Below, piece after piece: positions 36,236 through 46,584 of a DNA stretch of 47,965 nt (positions are counted from its first letter, which is position 1; the number at the start of each line of letters is the position of its first letter). The DNA comes from Candidatus Fredericiella danica (GTDB lineage Bacteria; Chloroflexota; Anaerolineae; Caldilineales; Caldilineaceae). The stretch covers positions 1-47,965 of the forward strand of contig JADJPH010000061.1 of assembly GCA_016713335.1 (NCBI GenBank), read 5' to 3'. The notes under the pieces are model-generated. The model was not told where the DNA came from and did no database searches. It saw nothing but the letters and a program-made list of their open reading frames with translations. A program made the translations under genes and the position numbers.

Positions 36236-36267
36236 GCACAATATTACAATTTTGTGCTTCATTTTTT
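36236..36267 (+). terminator. Rho-independent terminator after the sensor
   Basis: GCACAA (36236-36241) pairs with TTGTGC (36252-36257), followed by TTCA and a run of six T at 36262-36267. It lies 30 bases past the sensor stop. The rest of the gap to 36495 is gene-free, with a weak promoter-like TATATT near 36291. Confidence 0.6.
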
Positions 36268-36495
36268 CAAGACAATTGACGTAGCACCTGCTATATTGTG
36301 GGCTAGCTTCCTAACCAATCATCAGCATTTAAAACGTTTTTCATACCGTTCAAGCGATCCAACCGATCAGATCCGCATTTTATCGATGCAGGTTTGGCTT
36401 TCGCGCCACTGCGCGCTGTTGCCGTGCGGGCATTACCGGCGCGGCGGCGGGTTTGTTCTGCAGAGGCGCGTTGGAAAGGCGCGGCAGTACGAAAC

Positions 36496-36900
36496 ATGGC
36501 GCCAACGAGCAGCATCGTTGTCCTCCTCGAAAACGACGAGGCCACGCGCGAACTCTACCGGCGTGAACTTGCCCGGCGTTTTACGGTGATTGCGTGCAGC
36601 ACAGAGCGCGAGGCTTTGCTGGCGCTGCATGAGCAACTTGTGCAGGCAATCGTCGTGGAGCCGGTCGCGTTGGCAGACGATAGTTGGGGGTTCTTTGACG
36701 CTGTTCGCCGTACAGAAGCAGGCAGGACGATCGTCGTCATTGTCTGTAGCATACTCGATGCCCGGCGGCGCGGGCTGGAGTTCGGCGCCGACGCCTATTT
36801 GATCAAGCCGGTAACGCCCGCAACCCTCGCTGCGACCCTGGCCTACCTATTGCGCAAACAAGCCAATCAACTGACCGGCGCAGTCAACAATGACAGGTAG
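36496..36900 (+). CDS. Receiver-domain protein with Asp-to-Glu phosphosite
   Basis: 134-residue stand-alone response-regulator receiver fold. The first strand reads IVVLLENDE, with Glu12-Asn13-Asp14 where the acidic pair is expected. The phosphoacceptor position at the end of strand 3 is Glu55 (AIVVEPV) in place of Asp, the switch Thr/Ser is Ser85 (VIVCSI), and the conserved Lys104 is kept (YLIKPVTP). Glu at the phosphosite may lock the domain in an active-like state or make it a pure protein-interaction module. I start at 36496 because homology begins there (MAPTSSIVVLLE), though the frame is open from 36394 and the ribosome site is weak. The transporter ATPase gene follows 13 bases after the stop. 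Confidence 0.75.
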   Translation: MAPTSSIVVLLENDEATRELYRRELARRFTVIACSTEREALLALHEQLVQAIVVEPVALADDSWGFFDAVRRTEAGRTIVVIVCSILDARRRGLEFGADAYLIKPVTPATLAATLAYLLRKQANQLTGAVNNDR

Positions 36901-36913
36901 TGGGATAAGCGTA

Positions 36914-37969
36914 ATGAGTTCAACTGCGAACGTGGATGCGACGCCTGCCGGCGCCGGGGGTGTTGAGAGCGCCTCACCGGACCAATCGCCCATCCTGGAT
37001 ATCAAGGACCTACACACCTACTTCTTTTTGGAGCGCGGCGTGGTCAAAGCGGTCAACGGGGTCGACCTGTCGCTTGGCCGCCAATCGACGCTTGGCATCG
37101 TCGGTGAGAGTGGGTGTGGCAAGAGCATCACGGCGATGTCGGTGATGCAACTGATCAAGTCCCCGCCCGGCAAAATCGTCAAGGGTGAAATCCTGTTGCG
37201 GCGCCAGGATGGGGGCACAACCATCGATATCGCCAAACTCGACCCCAAGGGTGCGCAGATGCGTGCGATCCGTGGCGGCGAGATTGCGGTCATCTTCCAG
37301 GAACCGATGACGTCGCTCAACCCTCTCCAGAGCGTTGGCCATCAGATCGCTGAAGTCGTGCGTCTTCACCAGGATGTCAGTGACGCCGAAGCGATGAACC
37401 GTGCGCTGGAGATGTTGCAGCAGGTGCAGATCAGCGAACCGCAGCGCCGGCTGAAACAGTACCCGCATCAATTAAGCGGCGGCATGCGCCAGCGCGTCAT
37501 GATCGCCATGGCGCTCTCTTGCAATCCCTCCATCCTCATCGCCGATGAGCCAACCACCGCGTTGGATGTGACGGTGCAGGCGCAGATCCTGCAATTGATG
37601 CAGGATCTCAAAGCCGACTTTAACTCTTCGATCATGCTCATCACGCACAATCTCGGGGTCGTCTCGCAGATGGCCGACCATGTCGCCGTGATGTATCTGG
37701 GCAAGGTGGTCGAATACGCACCGACGCGCGCGATCTTTCATGATCCCCTGCATCCGTACACCAGCGGCTTGCTTAGTTCGGTGCCGGTCCTGGGCAAGAA
37801 GATGAGTACGTTGGTCCCGATCAAGGGCATGGTGCCTACGCCTACTGCCGACATCAAGGGGTGTGCGTTCGCCGACCGCTGCCCGCGCGTGATGAAGGTC
37901 TGCCGGGAGGAGACGCCGGTGATCAGGGAGATTAAACCTGAGCACCAGGCGGCGTGTTGGTTGTACTAG
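36914..37969 (+). CDS. Opp/Dpp-type ABC transporter ATPase (OppD-like)
   Basis: 351-residue ATPase of the oligopeptide/oligosaccharide ABC importer family. Walker A is GESGCGKS, the Q-loop is IFQEPMTSLNP, the signature LSGGMRQR, Walker B ILIADEPTTALD, and the H-loop LITHNLG. The C-terminal Opp domain has HPYTSGLLSSVP and the cysteines of CAFADRCPR...C...C that bind an iron-sulfur cluster in some relatives. I start at 36914 (MSSTANVD); an ATG at 36890 overlaps the upstream gene without a ribosome site. This is the first transporter gene and is separated from the permeases by the binding-protein gene, an uncommon order. Related Chloroflexota and Thermotoga systems often carry oligosaccharides, so sugar uptake is plausible. 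Confidence 0.93.
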   Translation: MSSTANVDATPAGAGGVESASPDQSPILDIKDLHTYFFLERGVVKAVNGVDLSLGRQSTLGIVGESGCGKSITAMSVMQLIKSPPGKIVKGEILLRRQDGGTTIDIAKLDPKGAQMRAIRGGEIAVIFQEPMTSLNPLQSVGHQIAEVVRLHQDVSDAEAMNRALEMLQQVQISEPQRRLKQYPHQLSGGMRQRVMIAMALSCNPSILIADEPTTALDVTVQAQILQLMQDLKADFNSSIMLITHNLGVVSQMADHVAVMYLGKVVEYAPTRAIFHDPLHPYTSGLLSSVPVLGKKMSTLVPIKGMVPTPTADIKGCAFADRCPRVMKVCREETPVIREIKPEHQAACWLY

Positions 37970-38018
37970 ACAAAGAGACAAAGAGACCGGGAGACAAAGA
38001 GACGGGGAGACTGGGAAG
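37966..38018. repeat. AGACAAAGAGAC low-complexity repeat
   Basis: Directly after the ATPase stop, the units GACAAAGAGAC and GGGAGAC follow one another about five times. The 53-base purine-rich tract resembles the AAAGAG-type repeats elsewhere in the window. Confidence 0.7.
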
Positions 38019-38043
38019 TTTCTACTGTTTGCCAGGTCAATGA

Positions 38044-38076
38044 GTCATGCGTCACCGTACATGCGTGATGCGTGAC
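38044..38076. repeat. ATGCGTCAC imperfect inverted repeat
   Basis: GTCATGCGTCAC (38044-38055) and GTGATGCGTGAC (38065-38076) form an imperfect 12-bp hairpin in the leader between the ATPase and binding-protein genes. Short TGCGTGA units recur within it. It may be a dispersed repeat or a processing hairpin. Confidence 0.45.
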
Positions 38077-38209
38077 GCAGGAGTCGTGACCTGTAATTTG
38101 GTGGTTCAGGAGTATGGGGATCCGAATGGTCTTCTACTCCTTGGATATTCACAGAGGTGTGTTGTTTGTTCAATTCGTGTGCTCAAAAATGGAGGAAGGA
38201 TTGTTCCCT

Positions 38210-40414
<2,205 letters not shown>

Positions 40415-40426
40415 CAACTAATACAA

Positions 40427-40451
40427 GGGGAAGCGGATGGTTTGCTTCCCC
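40427..40451 (+). terminator. Hairpin after the binding protein
   Basis: GGGGAAGC (40427-40434) pairs with GCTTCCCC (40444-40451), 12 bases past the stop. Only a weak T-content follows (CTCCTTATT), so it may end only part of the transcripts and allow more binding protein than permease to be made. Confidence 0.55.
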
Positions 40452-40470
40452 CTCCTTATTCGTCGATTGC

Positions 40471-40507
40471 GGCATGTTCGGCGCAGCGGCGCTGCGCCGA
40501 ACATGCC
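40471..40507. repeat. 17-bp perfect palindrome before permease genes
   Basis: GGCATGTTCGGCGCAGC (40471-40487) is repeated perfectly in inverted form at 40491-40507 around a 3-base loop (GGC). It is a very stable, GC-rich hairpin 42 bases before the first permease start. REP-type elements occupy the same place between malE and malF in E. coli. Confidence 0.85.
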
Positions 40508-40548
40508 CGCCGTGAGATTCTTCCGCACCTCCCAGATCGGGGTTGCCC

Positions 40549-41574
40549 ATGCTTGCCTACATCTTGCGCCGTATTCTGGCCAGCATCCCGCTGTTGATCG
40601 GTATCAGCATTGTGTCGTTTATCATCATCCAACTGCCGCCGGGCGATTTTGCGACGACCTATGAGCAGCAGTTGATTTCCCAGGCCAATATGTCGCCAAA
40701 GGATGCAGCGAAGGCTGCCGATGGTTATCGCGCGCTCTATGGGCTCGATAAGCCGGTGTGGCAACAGTACCTCATTTGGATCAAAGGCATCGTTACCGAA
40801 GGTAAGTTTGGCTATTCCTTCGCCTATAAAAAGGACGTTGGGGAACTGATTGCAGAACGGCTGCCACGGACCCTGTTTCTGGCGCTCTCTGCGCACTTCA
40901 TCTCAACCTTTTTTGGCCTGATCATTGGCATCTACTCGGCCACCCACAAGTACAGTCTGGGCGACAACCTGGCGACGGTGCTCGCCTTTATTGGCACGGC
41001 CGTACCGCGTTTCTTTTTAGCCCTGGTCTTAGTCTATCTCATGGTGGTTGAGTGGAATTACCCCTACATCGGGCGCTATACGTCGCCGCAGTTTGCGTTT
41101 CAGCCGATGTCAATGGACAAGTTTGTCGACATCCTGAGGTATGCCTGGCCCGTGATCATCATTGCCGGTCTGGGCGGTATTGCGCGTAATATGCGCGTGA
41201 TGCGCGGTAATTTGCTTGACAATTTGAACGCACAATATGTGACCACCGCGCGAGCCAAAGGTTTACGCGAAAACACGGTCATTTACAAGCATGCGGTGCC
41301 CAACGCCCTGCACCCCATCATCATGTACCAGGGCACCGTGCTGCCCTACATGATTCAGGGCGAATTGGAGGCAGCGATCGTGTTGAACATGCCGACGCTG
41401 GCGCCGATGTTCTACAGTTCGTTGGCGATTCAGGATATTTATGTGTCCGGCGGATTCTTGATGATCTACGCCATCCTGTTGGTGGCGGGCAACTTGATCG
41501 CCGATATTCTGCTGGCAATCGTAGATCCAAGAATCCGGTTTGGGATGAGCGCAAACGTGTCGGCGCCAGGCTGA
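40549..41574 (+). CDS. Opp/Dpp-type permease (DppB-like)
   Basis: 341-residue inner-membrane permease with six predicted helices. The N-terminus (LAYILRRILASIPLLIGISI, then FIIIQLPPGD) is the classic OppB/DppB start. The EAA loop that contacts the ATPases reads YVTTARAKGL, then HAVPNALHPII. The last part ends in ILLAIVDPRIRFG, which is the normal C-terminus. I use the ATG at 40549; a TTG three codons' length before it is less likely. The stop is directly followed by the start of the second permease (TGAATG), so translation is coupled. The palindrome lies just upstream. Confidence 0.95.
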   Translation: MLAYILRRILASIPLLIGISIVSFIIIQLPPGDFATTYEQQLISQANMSPKDAAKAADGYRALYGLDKPVWQQYLIWIKGIVTEGKFGYSFAYKKDVGELIAERLPRTLFLALSAHFISTFFGLIIGIYSATHKYSLGDNLATVLAFIGTAVPRFFLALVLVYLMVVEWNYPYIGRYTSPQFAFQPMSMDKFVDILRYAWPVIIIAGLGGIARNMRVMRGNLLDNLNAQYVTTARAKGLRENTVIYKHAVPNALHPIIMYQGTVLPYMIQGELEAAIVLNMPTLAPMFYSSLAIQDIYVSGGFLMIYAILLVAGNLIADILLAIVDPRIRFGMSANVSAPG

Positions 41575-42870
41575 ATGGCACACGACACCGGTTTGGATGT
41601 GATTGAGGACGCGATGGAAGAAAGCCTGCCAATTCAGGAAATTGAAAAAGACCGTGCGATCGAATATCCGCTGCTGCCCGATCGCGAGGGACACGATGTC
41701 AGCCCAGAAGTCACGCTCATGTTGCGGCGCTCGATGCGGACGCAGCACGAGAGCTATGCGACCCTGGTCTGGCGGAAATTTCGCAAAAGCAAAATCGCGA
41801 TTGTAGGCGGACTGATCGTACTCAGCCTCTTCATCATGGCGATCTTTGCCGACTTCTTTTCGCCCTATGACCCGGTCAGGCTAAACATGTCTGAGGGGTT
41901 CATCCCACCGACGCAGTTGCACTTTGTCGATGAGACGGGCCAGTTCCACATCCGGCCATTTGTCTACAAGCGCGTCCAGGTGCTGAACGCCGATATGACT
42001 GCAACGTGGACCGATGACACAAAGGTGCGTTATCCGATCAACTTCTTCGTGCCCGGCTGGGAGTACAAGCTGTTCGGTCTGATCCCGATGAACATCCATC
42101 TCTACGGCGTGGCCGGCGATGCCACGATCTATCTACTGGGTACGGATCGCTTTGGTCGCGACATGTACGGCCGGTCGTGTCTGGCGGGGCGCATCTCGCT
42201 GACGATGGCGCTCTTTGGCACCCTCATCAGCGTGGCGGTCGGCTCGATCGTCGGCGTCTTTTCGGGCTACTACGGCGGTGCGGTGGACAATTGGACCCAG
42301 CGCTTTGTGGAGTTTGTGCAATCCTTTCCCCAATTGCCGCTCTGGATGGCGCTCGCCGCCATCATTCCGATCACCTGGGATCAATTTGCGGTCTTTGTGA
42401 CGATGTCGATCATCTTTGCCCTGCTGAGTTGGACCCTGCTCGCGCGCGAGGTGCGCGGCAAGGTGCTGGCGTTGCGTGAGACGGATTTTGTGCTGGCCGC
42501 ACAGGAGATGGGCGCTTCCGATCGCCGGATCATGTTTGCCCATCTACTCCCGAATACGCTGAGCCATATCATTGTCGTGCTGACGCTGACCATTCCGACG
42601 ATTATTCTGGCCGAGAGTTTTCTCAGCTTTCTGGGAATTGGTATCCAGGAGCCGCTGGTAAGTTGGGGCACGATGATGCGCGATGCGCAGACGCTGCAGA
42701 CCCTCGGCTTCAATCCCTGGATTGCGTCGTCGGTCTTCTTTATCATTGCGGCGGTGCTGGGCTTCAATTTCCTGGGCGATGGGCTGCGACGCTGCGGATC
42801 CCATACCATGTCAATGTCGGGGGCTGGGGCGCTTCTCACGAAAACTCGCGAGCGACGACTACATTCTTGA
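41575..42870 (+). CDS. Opp/Dpp-type permease (DppC-like), C-terminus frameshifted
   Basis: 431 residues as read, longer than the usual 280-320. The extra length is an approximately 65-residue acidic N-terminus and an approximately 80-residue extracytoplasmic insert between the first helix and LLGTDRFGRDMYGR. The EAA loop reads TDFVLAAQEMGASDRRIMF, then HLLPNTLSHIIV, and LAESFLSFLGIG is typical. Near 42790 a missing base changes the end: the family's GDGLRDAADPY lies in another frame, and the printed tail after DGLRR is spurious. The true stop may lie near 42875 and overlap the following ATPase gene. It starts directly on the DppB stop. Confidence 0.93.
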   Translation: MAHDTGLDVIEDAMEESLPIQEIEKDRAIEYPLLPDREGHDVSPEVTLMLRRSMRTQHESYATLVWRKFRKSKIAIVGGLIVLSLFIMAIFADFFSPYDPVRLNMSEGFIPPTQLHFVDETGQFHIRPFVYKRVQVLNADMTATWTDDTKVRYPINFFVPGWEYKLFGLIPMNIHLYGVAGDATIYLLGTDRFGRDMYGRSCLAGRISLTMALFGTLISVAVGSIVGVFSGYYGGAVDNWTQRFVEFVQSFPQLPLWMALAAIIPITWDQFAVFVTMSIIFALLSWTLLAREVRGKVLALRETDFVLAAQEMGASDRRIMFAHLLPNTLSHIIVVLTLTIPTIILAESFLSFLGIGIQEPLVSWGTMMRDAQTLQTLGFNPWIASSVFFIIAAVLGFNFLGDGLRRCGSHTMSMSGAGALLTKTRERRLHS

Positions 42871-43860
42871 AGTAAACGATCTCCGTCAATGGTTCCCCAT
42901 CCGCACCGGCTTCTGGCAGCGGGTGACTGCCCATATCAAGGCAGTCGACGGGGGTCAGTTTTGCCGTGCGCCGCAATGAAGTCCTGGGGTTGGTGGGCGA
43001 AAGCGGCTGTGGCAAGACGACCGTGGGCCGCTCGGTCCTGCACCTATAAGCCGCCCTTCGGTGAGGTGCTCTACCGAAAGACCGACGGCACCCGAATCGA
43101 CGTGGCGAAGCTCTCCTCAAAACAGGTGAAGCCTCTGCGCAGGCAGATGCGCATGATCTTTCAGGACCCTTTCAGTTCGCTCGATCCGCGGCGCACGGTA
43201 AGGATCGATCGGCGAGCCGCTCGTGATCACCGCGTCGCAAAGGGGCGCCAACCGGACGACCAGGTCGCCAAACTGATGCTCGAAGTGGGCTTGATCCGCA
43301 ACTACATGGACCGCTATCCGCACGAGTTCAGTGGTGGCCAACGCCAACGCATCGGGATCGCGCGCACGCTGGCCCTCAGCCCGCGGCTGATCATCGCCGA
43401 CGAACCGGTCTCTGCACTGGATGTGTCGGTGCAGGCGCAAGTGCTGAATTTGCTCCAGGGTCTGAAAGATGAACTTGGGCTGACATTGATCTTTATTGCG
43501 CACGATCTATCGGTCGTCGAACATATCTCTGACCGGATCGCCGTGATGTATGTGGGCAAGATCGTGGAGATGACGGATGCAGAAGAATTGCTGCGCCGCC
43601 CACTGCACCCCTACACCGAAGCATTGGTCTCGGCGGTGCCTCCGGCGGACCCGGATATCAAGACGCAGCGCATCATTCTGCAGGGTGATGTTCCGAGCCC
43701 GGCCAACCCGCCATCCGGCTGTGTCTTCCACCCACGCTGCCGGTATGCCAACCAGGATGCCTGCCAGAAAGTGGAGCCAAAGCTGGAGGAAGTGGAACCC
43801 GGTCACTTTGTGGCCTGTCATCTGGCCAAAGATCTGGCGTTGACCGGGATTGGAGGCTGA
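42814..43860 (+). CDS. Opp/Dpp-type ABC transporter ATPase (OppF-like), frameshifted
   Basis: Second ATPase of the importer, about 345 residues after repair. The first third is scattered over three frames: DDYILEVNDLRQWFPIRTGF, then the Walker A region LVGESGCGKTTVGRS near 42990-43035, then KPPFGEVLYRKTDG. Shifts lie near 42840, 42955, 43045 and 43200-43245. From there on it is intact: signature FSGGQRQR, Walker B LIIADEPVSALD, H-loop IAHDLSVVEH, and the C-terminal HPYTEALVSAVP with the cysteine-bearing CVFHPRCRYA. The exact start is uncertain because of the shifts; an ATG near 42814 is the best candidate. The next gene starts 1 base after its stop. Confidence 0.85.
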
Positions 43861-43861
43861 C

Positions 43862-44421
43862 ATGGAAAAACCAAATCGCTTCATGGCCTTCCTGGCCTAT
43901 TTGCTGCTGTTGATTGGTCCACTGATCATCATTCTGTTCCGGCGCAAGGATCACTTCTCGCTTTGCCATGCCTGCCAGTCGCTGGCAATCGTGCCGCCGC
44001 ACTGGTCGTGCCTGTCGTCTGGCTCACACTGGGCTGGTTTGTCACGTGGTTCTCGGTGACGGCGCCGATCCTCTATCTTGTACCCCTTGCCATCGGGCTG
44101 CTGGTGCCGGTCTACCAGAATCGGCGCAACGCGGCCCGCTACACCAGAGAAAGCGGCGACTGGACCGGACTGACCATATCCATCCTGGTGGCAGGCGCGC
44201 TGATCTATGGCAGCTATCTGGTGCTTAAATTCTTGGCCCCCATCGTGCTGCCACTCGTCGGGCAATTGCTACTGATGTCAGGTTTTGCCGTGGTGATGGC
44301 TGCCTTCATGGTGTTGGCGGTGGGTTGGATCGCAGGCATGCTTCACGCCCTTCGCGCCCAGGAGAAGGCAATTCCGGTCTTTGGCGGGTGGGGTGACCGG
44401 TTCTTCGCCTGGCTTACATAG
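43862..44421 (+). CDS. Small membrane protein (DUF4870/Tic20-like), frameshifted
   Basis: About 186 residues after repair. The first 35 residues (MEKPNRFMAFLAYLLLLIGP, then IIILFRRKDHFSLCHACQSL) match the opening of DUF4870/Tic20-like small membrane proteins, whose first helix is followed by a short charged loop and H/C residues. A one-base shift near 43985 moves the rest into another frame, which continues with four or five hydrophobic helices and ends at 44421 in GGWGDRFFAWLT. It lies between the transporter and the GH4 gene and starts 1 base after the ATPase stop, so it belongs to the same transcription unit. Its job is unknown. Confidence 0.72.
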
Positions 44422-44466
44422 GATAACGTTTTGCAAATCCGATTTTTTTGATAGAGTCCCTTCTTC

Positions 44467-45786
44467 ATGCCAAAGATTACCTTTATTGGCGCTGGGAGTC
44501 TGGTGTTTACGCGCCAACTGACCAGTGATGTGTTGCTCACGCCGGCGCTCCAGGAAAGCACGATTTCCTTGATGGACGTCGATGCCGCGCGCCTTGAGCA
44601 AGCCCGCGCCATCGTGCAATCGATGATCGACAAGCGTGGTCCAAAGGTCGAAACCACAACTGACCGTCGCAAGGCTGTTGCAGGCGCCGATTACGTCGTT
44701 ACCACCTTCCAGCAGGGCGGTCTCGACGCCTACAAACTCGACATTGAGATCCCGCAAAAATATGGCGTTGAGCAATGCGTGGGCGACACCCTGGGACCGG
44801 GCGGCGTCTTCCGCTCGCTGCGCACGATCCCCGTGCTGATCGATCTTGGCCACGAGATGGACGAGTTGGCGCCCGACGCACTGCTGCTCAACTACGTGAA
44901 TCCAATGGCCGCCAACTGCTGGGCATTTGGCGACGCCACCGGCCGTCCTCATGTCGGTCTCTGCCACAGCGTACAGGGCACGAGCGAGATGCTGGCGCGG
45001 TGGATCAATGTCCCCTACGAAGAAGTCAATTTCGTCTGTGCGGGCATCAACCACCAGGCATTCTTCCTGGAATTCCGGCGCGGCAAGGATGACGTGTATC
45101 CACTGCTCTGGGATGCGATTCAACGGCCCGAGGTTGTTGCCGAGGAACCGGTGCGCACCGATATCATGAAGTACTTTGGCTACTTTGTGACGGAATCGAG
45201 CGGGCACGCAAGTGAATATATGCCGTACTTCCGCAAGACTCCCAAGATGGTGAACGATGAACTCGTCCCACGCTTTACGGATGAGTGCAACCATTGGTTT
45301 GACTTTGGACGCACCGGCGGCTATCTACGCCATTGCCTGCACCGTCTTGATAAGTTCCAGAGCGAATACGACGAGATCGTGGCCGGCAACATCCCTGCAA
45401 CGCGCAGCCATGAGTACGGCTCCTGGATCATGGAAGCTTGCGAAACCAATCGCCCGGCAAAGATCGCCGGCAACGTCCCCAATCTGGGGTTGATCGACAA
45501 TCTGCCGGCCGGCTGCTGTGTTGAAGTGCCCTGCCTGGTGGATGCAAGCGGCATCCAGCCGACCACCATTGGGAATCTGCCGGTACAGCTTGCGGCATTG
45601 AACCGCACGAACATCAATGTGCAGAGCCTGATTGTGGAGGCGGCACTCACCGGTGACACCGACGCCGTATATCATGCCGTGATGCTCGATCCGCTGACCG
45701 CCGCGGTGTGCACATTGCCGCAGATCCATGATATGGTGACAGAACTACTGGACGCCGAGGAGCAATGGCTCCCACAATTCATCTAG
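44467..45786 (+). CDS. GH4 alpha-galactosidase/alpha-glucosidase-type glycosidase
   Basis: 439-residue glycoside hydrolase family 4 enzyme, unbroken. It works by an NAD+ and Mn2+ dependent oxidation-elimination mechanism in the cytoplasm. The Rossmann loop is ITFIGAGSLVF. The metal-binding residues are Cys166 (GLCHSVQGT) and His196 (GINHQAFF), with Asn145 in NYVNPMA. The CHSVQGT form is typical of MelA/AglA-type members acting on free alpha-galactosides or alpha-glucosides rather than on 6-phospho-sugars, which fits an ABC importer instead of a phosphotransferase system. It follows the small membrane protein by 45 bases and precedes the IclR regulator by 9 bases. The actual sugar cannot be read from sequence. 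Confidence 0.94.
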   Translation: MPKITFIGAGSLVFTRQLTSDVLLTPALQESTISLMDVDAARLEQARAIVQSMIDKRGPKVETTTDRRKAVAGADYVVTTFQQGGLDAYKLDIEIPQKYGVEQCVGDTLGPGGVFRSLRTIPVLIDLGHEMDELAPDALLLNYVNPMAANCWAFGDATGRPHVGLCHSVQGTSEMLARWINVPYEEVNFVCAGINHQAFFLEFRRGKDDVYPLLWDAIQRPEVVAEEPVRTDIMKYFGYFVTESSGHASEYMPYFRKTPKMVNDELVPRFTDECNHWFDFGRTGGYLRHCLHRLDKFQSEYDEIVAGNIPATRSHEYGSWIMEACETNRPAKIAGNVPNLGLIDNLPAGCCVEVPCLVDASGIQPTTIGNLPVQLAALNRTNINVQSLIVEAALTGDTDAVYHAVMLDPLTAAVCTLPQIHDMVTELLDAEEQWLPQFI

Positions 45787-45795
45787 CGATAATGC

Positions 45796-46569
45796 ATGGA
45801 ACGCAGATCCGCTCGGGATGCAAACGAATACAATGTGCGCGCTATTGCACTTCAGATTCTGAACTACTTCGACGATGCACATCCCGAGTGCACCTTGTCG
45901 GAGGTAGCCACAGGCGACGGGGTTGCATCGGGCGACCACCCACCGGATCATGAAGCCACATTGGCCAACTACGGCTATCTGGAAAAACTCCTCAAGACAG
46001 GGATACCGGCTAAGGCAGGCGGTTGATTGACCTGGGCGTGAATGCGTTGCACCGCGTGGATCTCCGCCGTGAAGCCCTCCCACGATGCACGGATCGTGAA
46101 CCGGCTCGAAGAGAGCTGCGATATCGGGATCGTGGATCGAAACGAAGTGTTGATCGTAGAGGTTGTGCGCAGCCCGCACGGGCATGCACTGGCCACTGCG
46201 CTCTGGAAACGGCTGCCGATCCATGCAACGGCAAGCGGCAAACTCTTGCTTGCCCACCTGCCATCTGCCGAGGTGAACGAGGTGCTGGCACAACCGCTGC
46301 CAGCCTTCACTCCCCATACCATCACCGATCCGAGCGAACTGCGCCAGCAACTGGCGTTGATCCGGCGTCAGGGGTATGCGATGGACAACGAGGAATTTGA
46401 AATGGGCGTGCGTGGGGTTTCTGCGCCGATCTGGGGTATTGACGGCAGATTGGTCGCGGCACTGGGCGTTCCAGGTCCTGCCGGCAGAATCACAGACGAA
46501 CGTGCATCTTCAATCGCGTCCGCATTGACCGAGGCGGCGGCGAACATCTCCGCCGCCTCGGCTGGCTAA
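45796..46569 (+). CDS. IclR-family transcriptional regulator, frameshifted
   Basis: About 257 residues after repair. The N-terminal winged helix (VRAIALQILNYFDDAHPECT, then LSEVAT and TLANYGYLEK) is followed by the IclR effector domain: LIDLGVNALHRVDLRREALP, then VNRLEESCDIGIVDRNEVLI, then LPIHATASGKLLLAHLP and EEFEMGVRGVSAPIW. The sequence between 45915 and 46090 needs at least three single-base corrections, including within the recognition helix, which is unreadable here. The gene lies 9 bases behind GH4 and is probably in the same transcript, so it may regulate the locus in response to a sugar breakdown product; that is inference. Confidence 0.85.
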
Positions 46570-46584
46570 CCATAGTCTCTGCGC

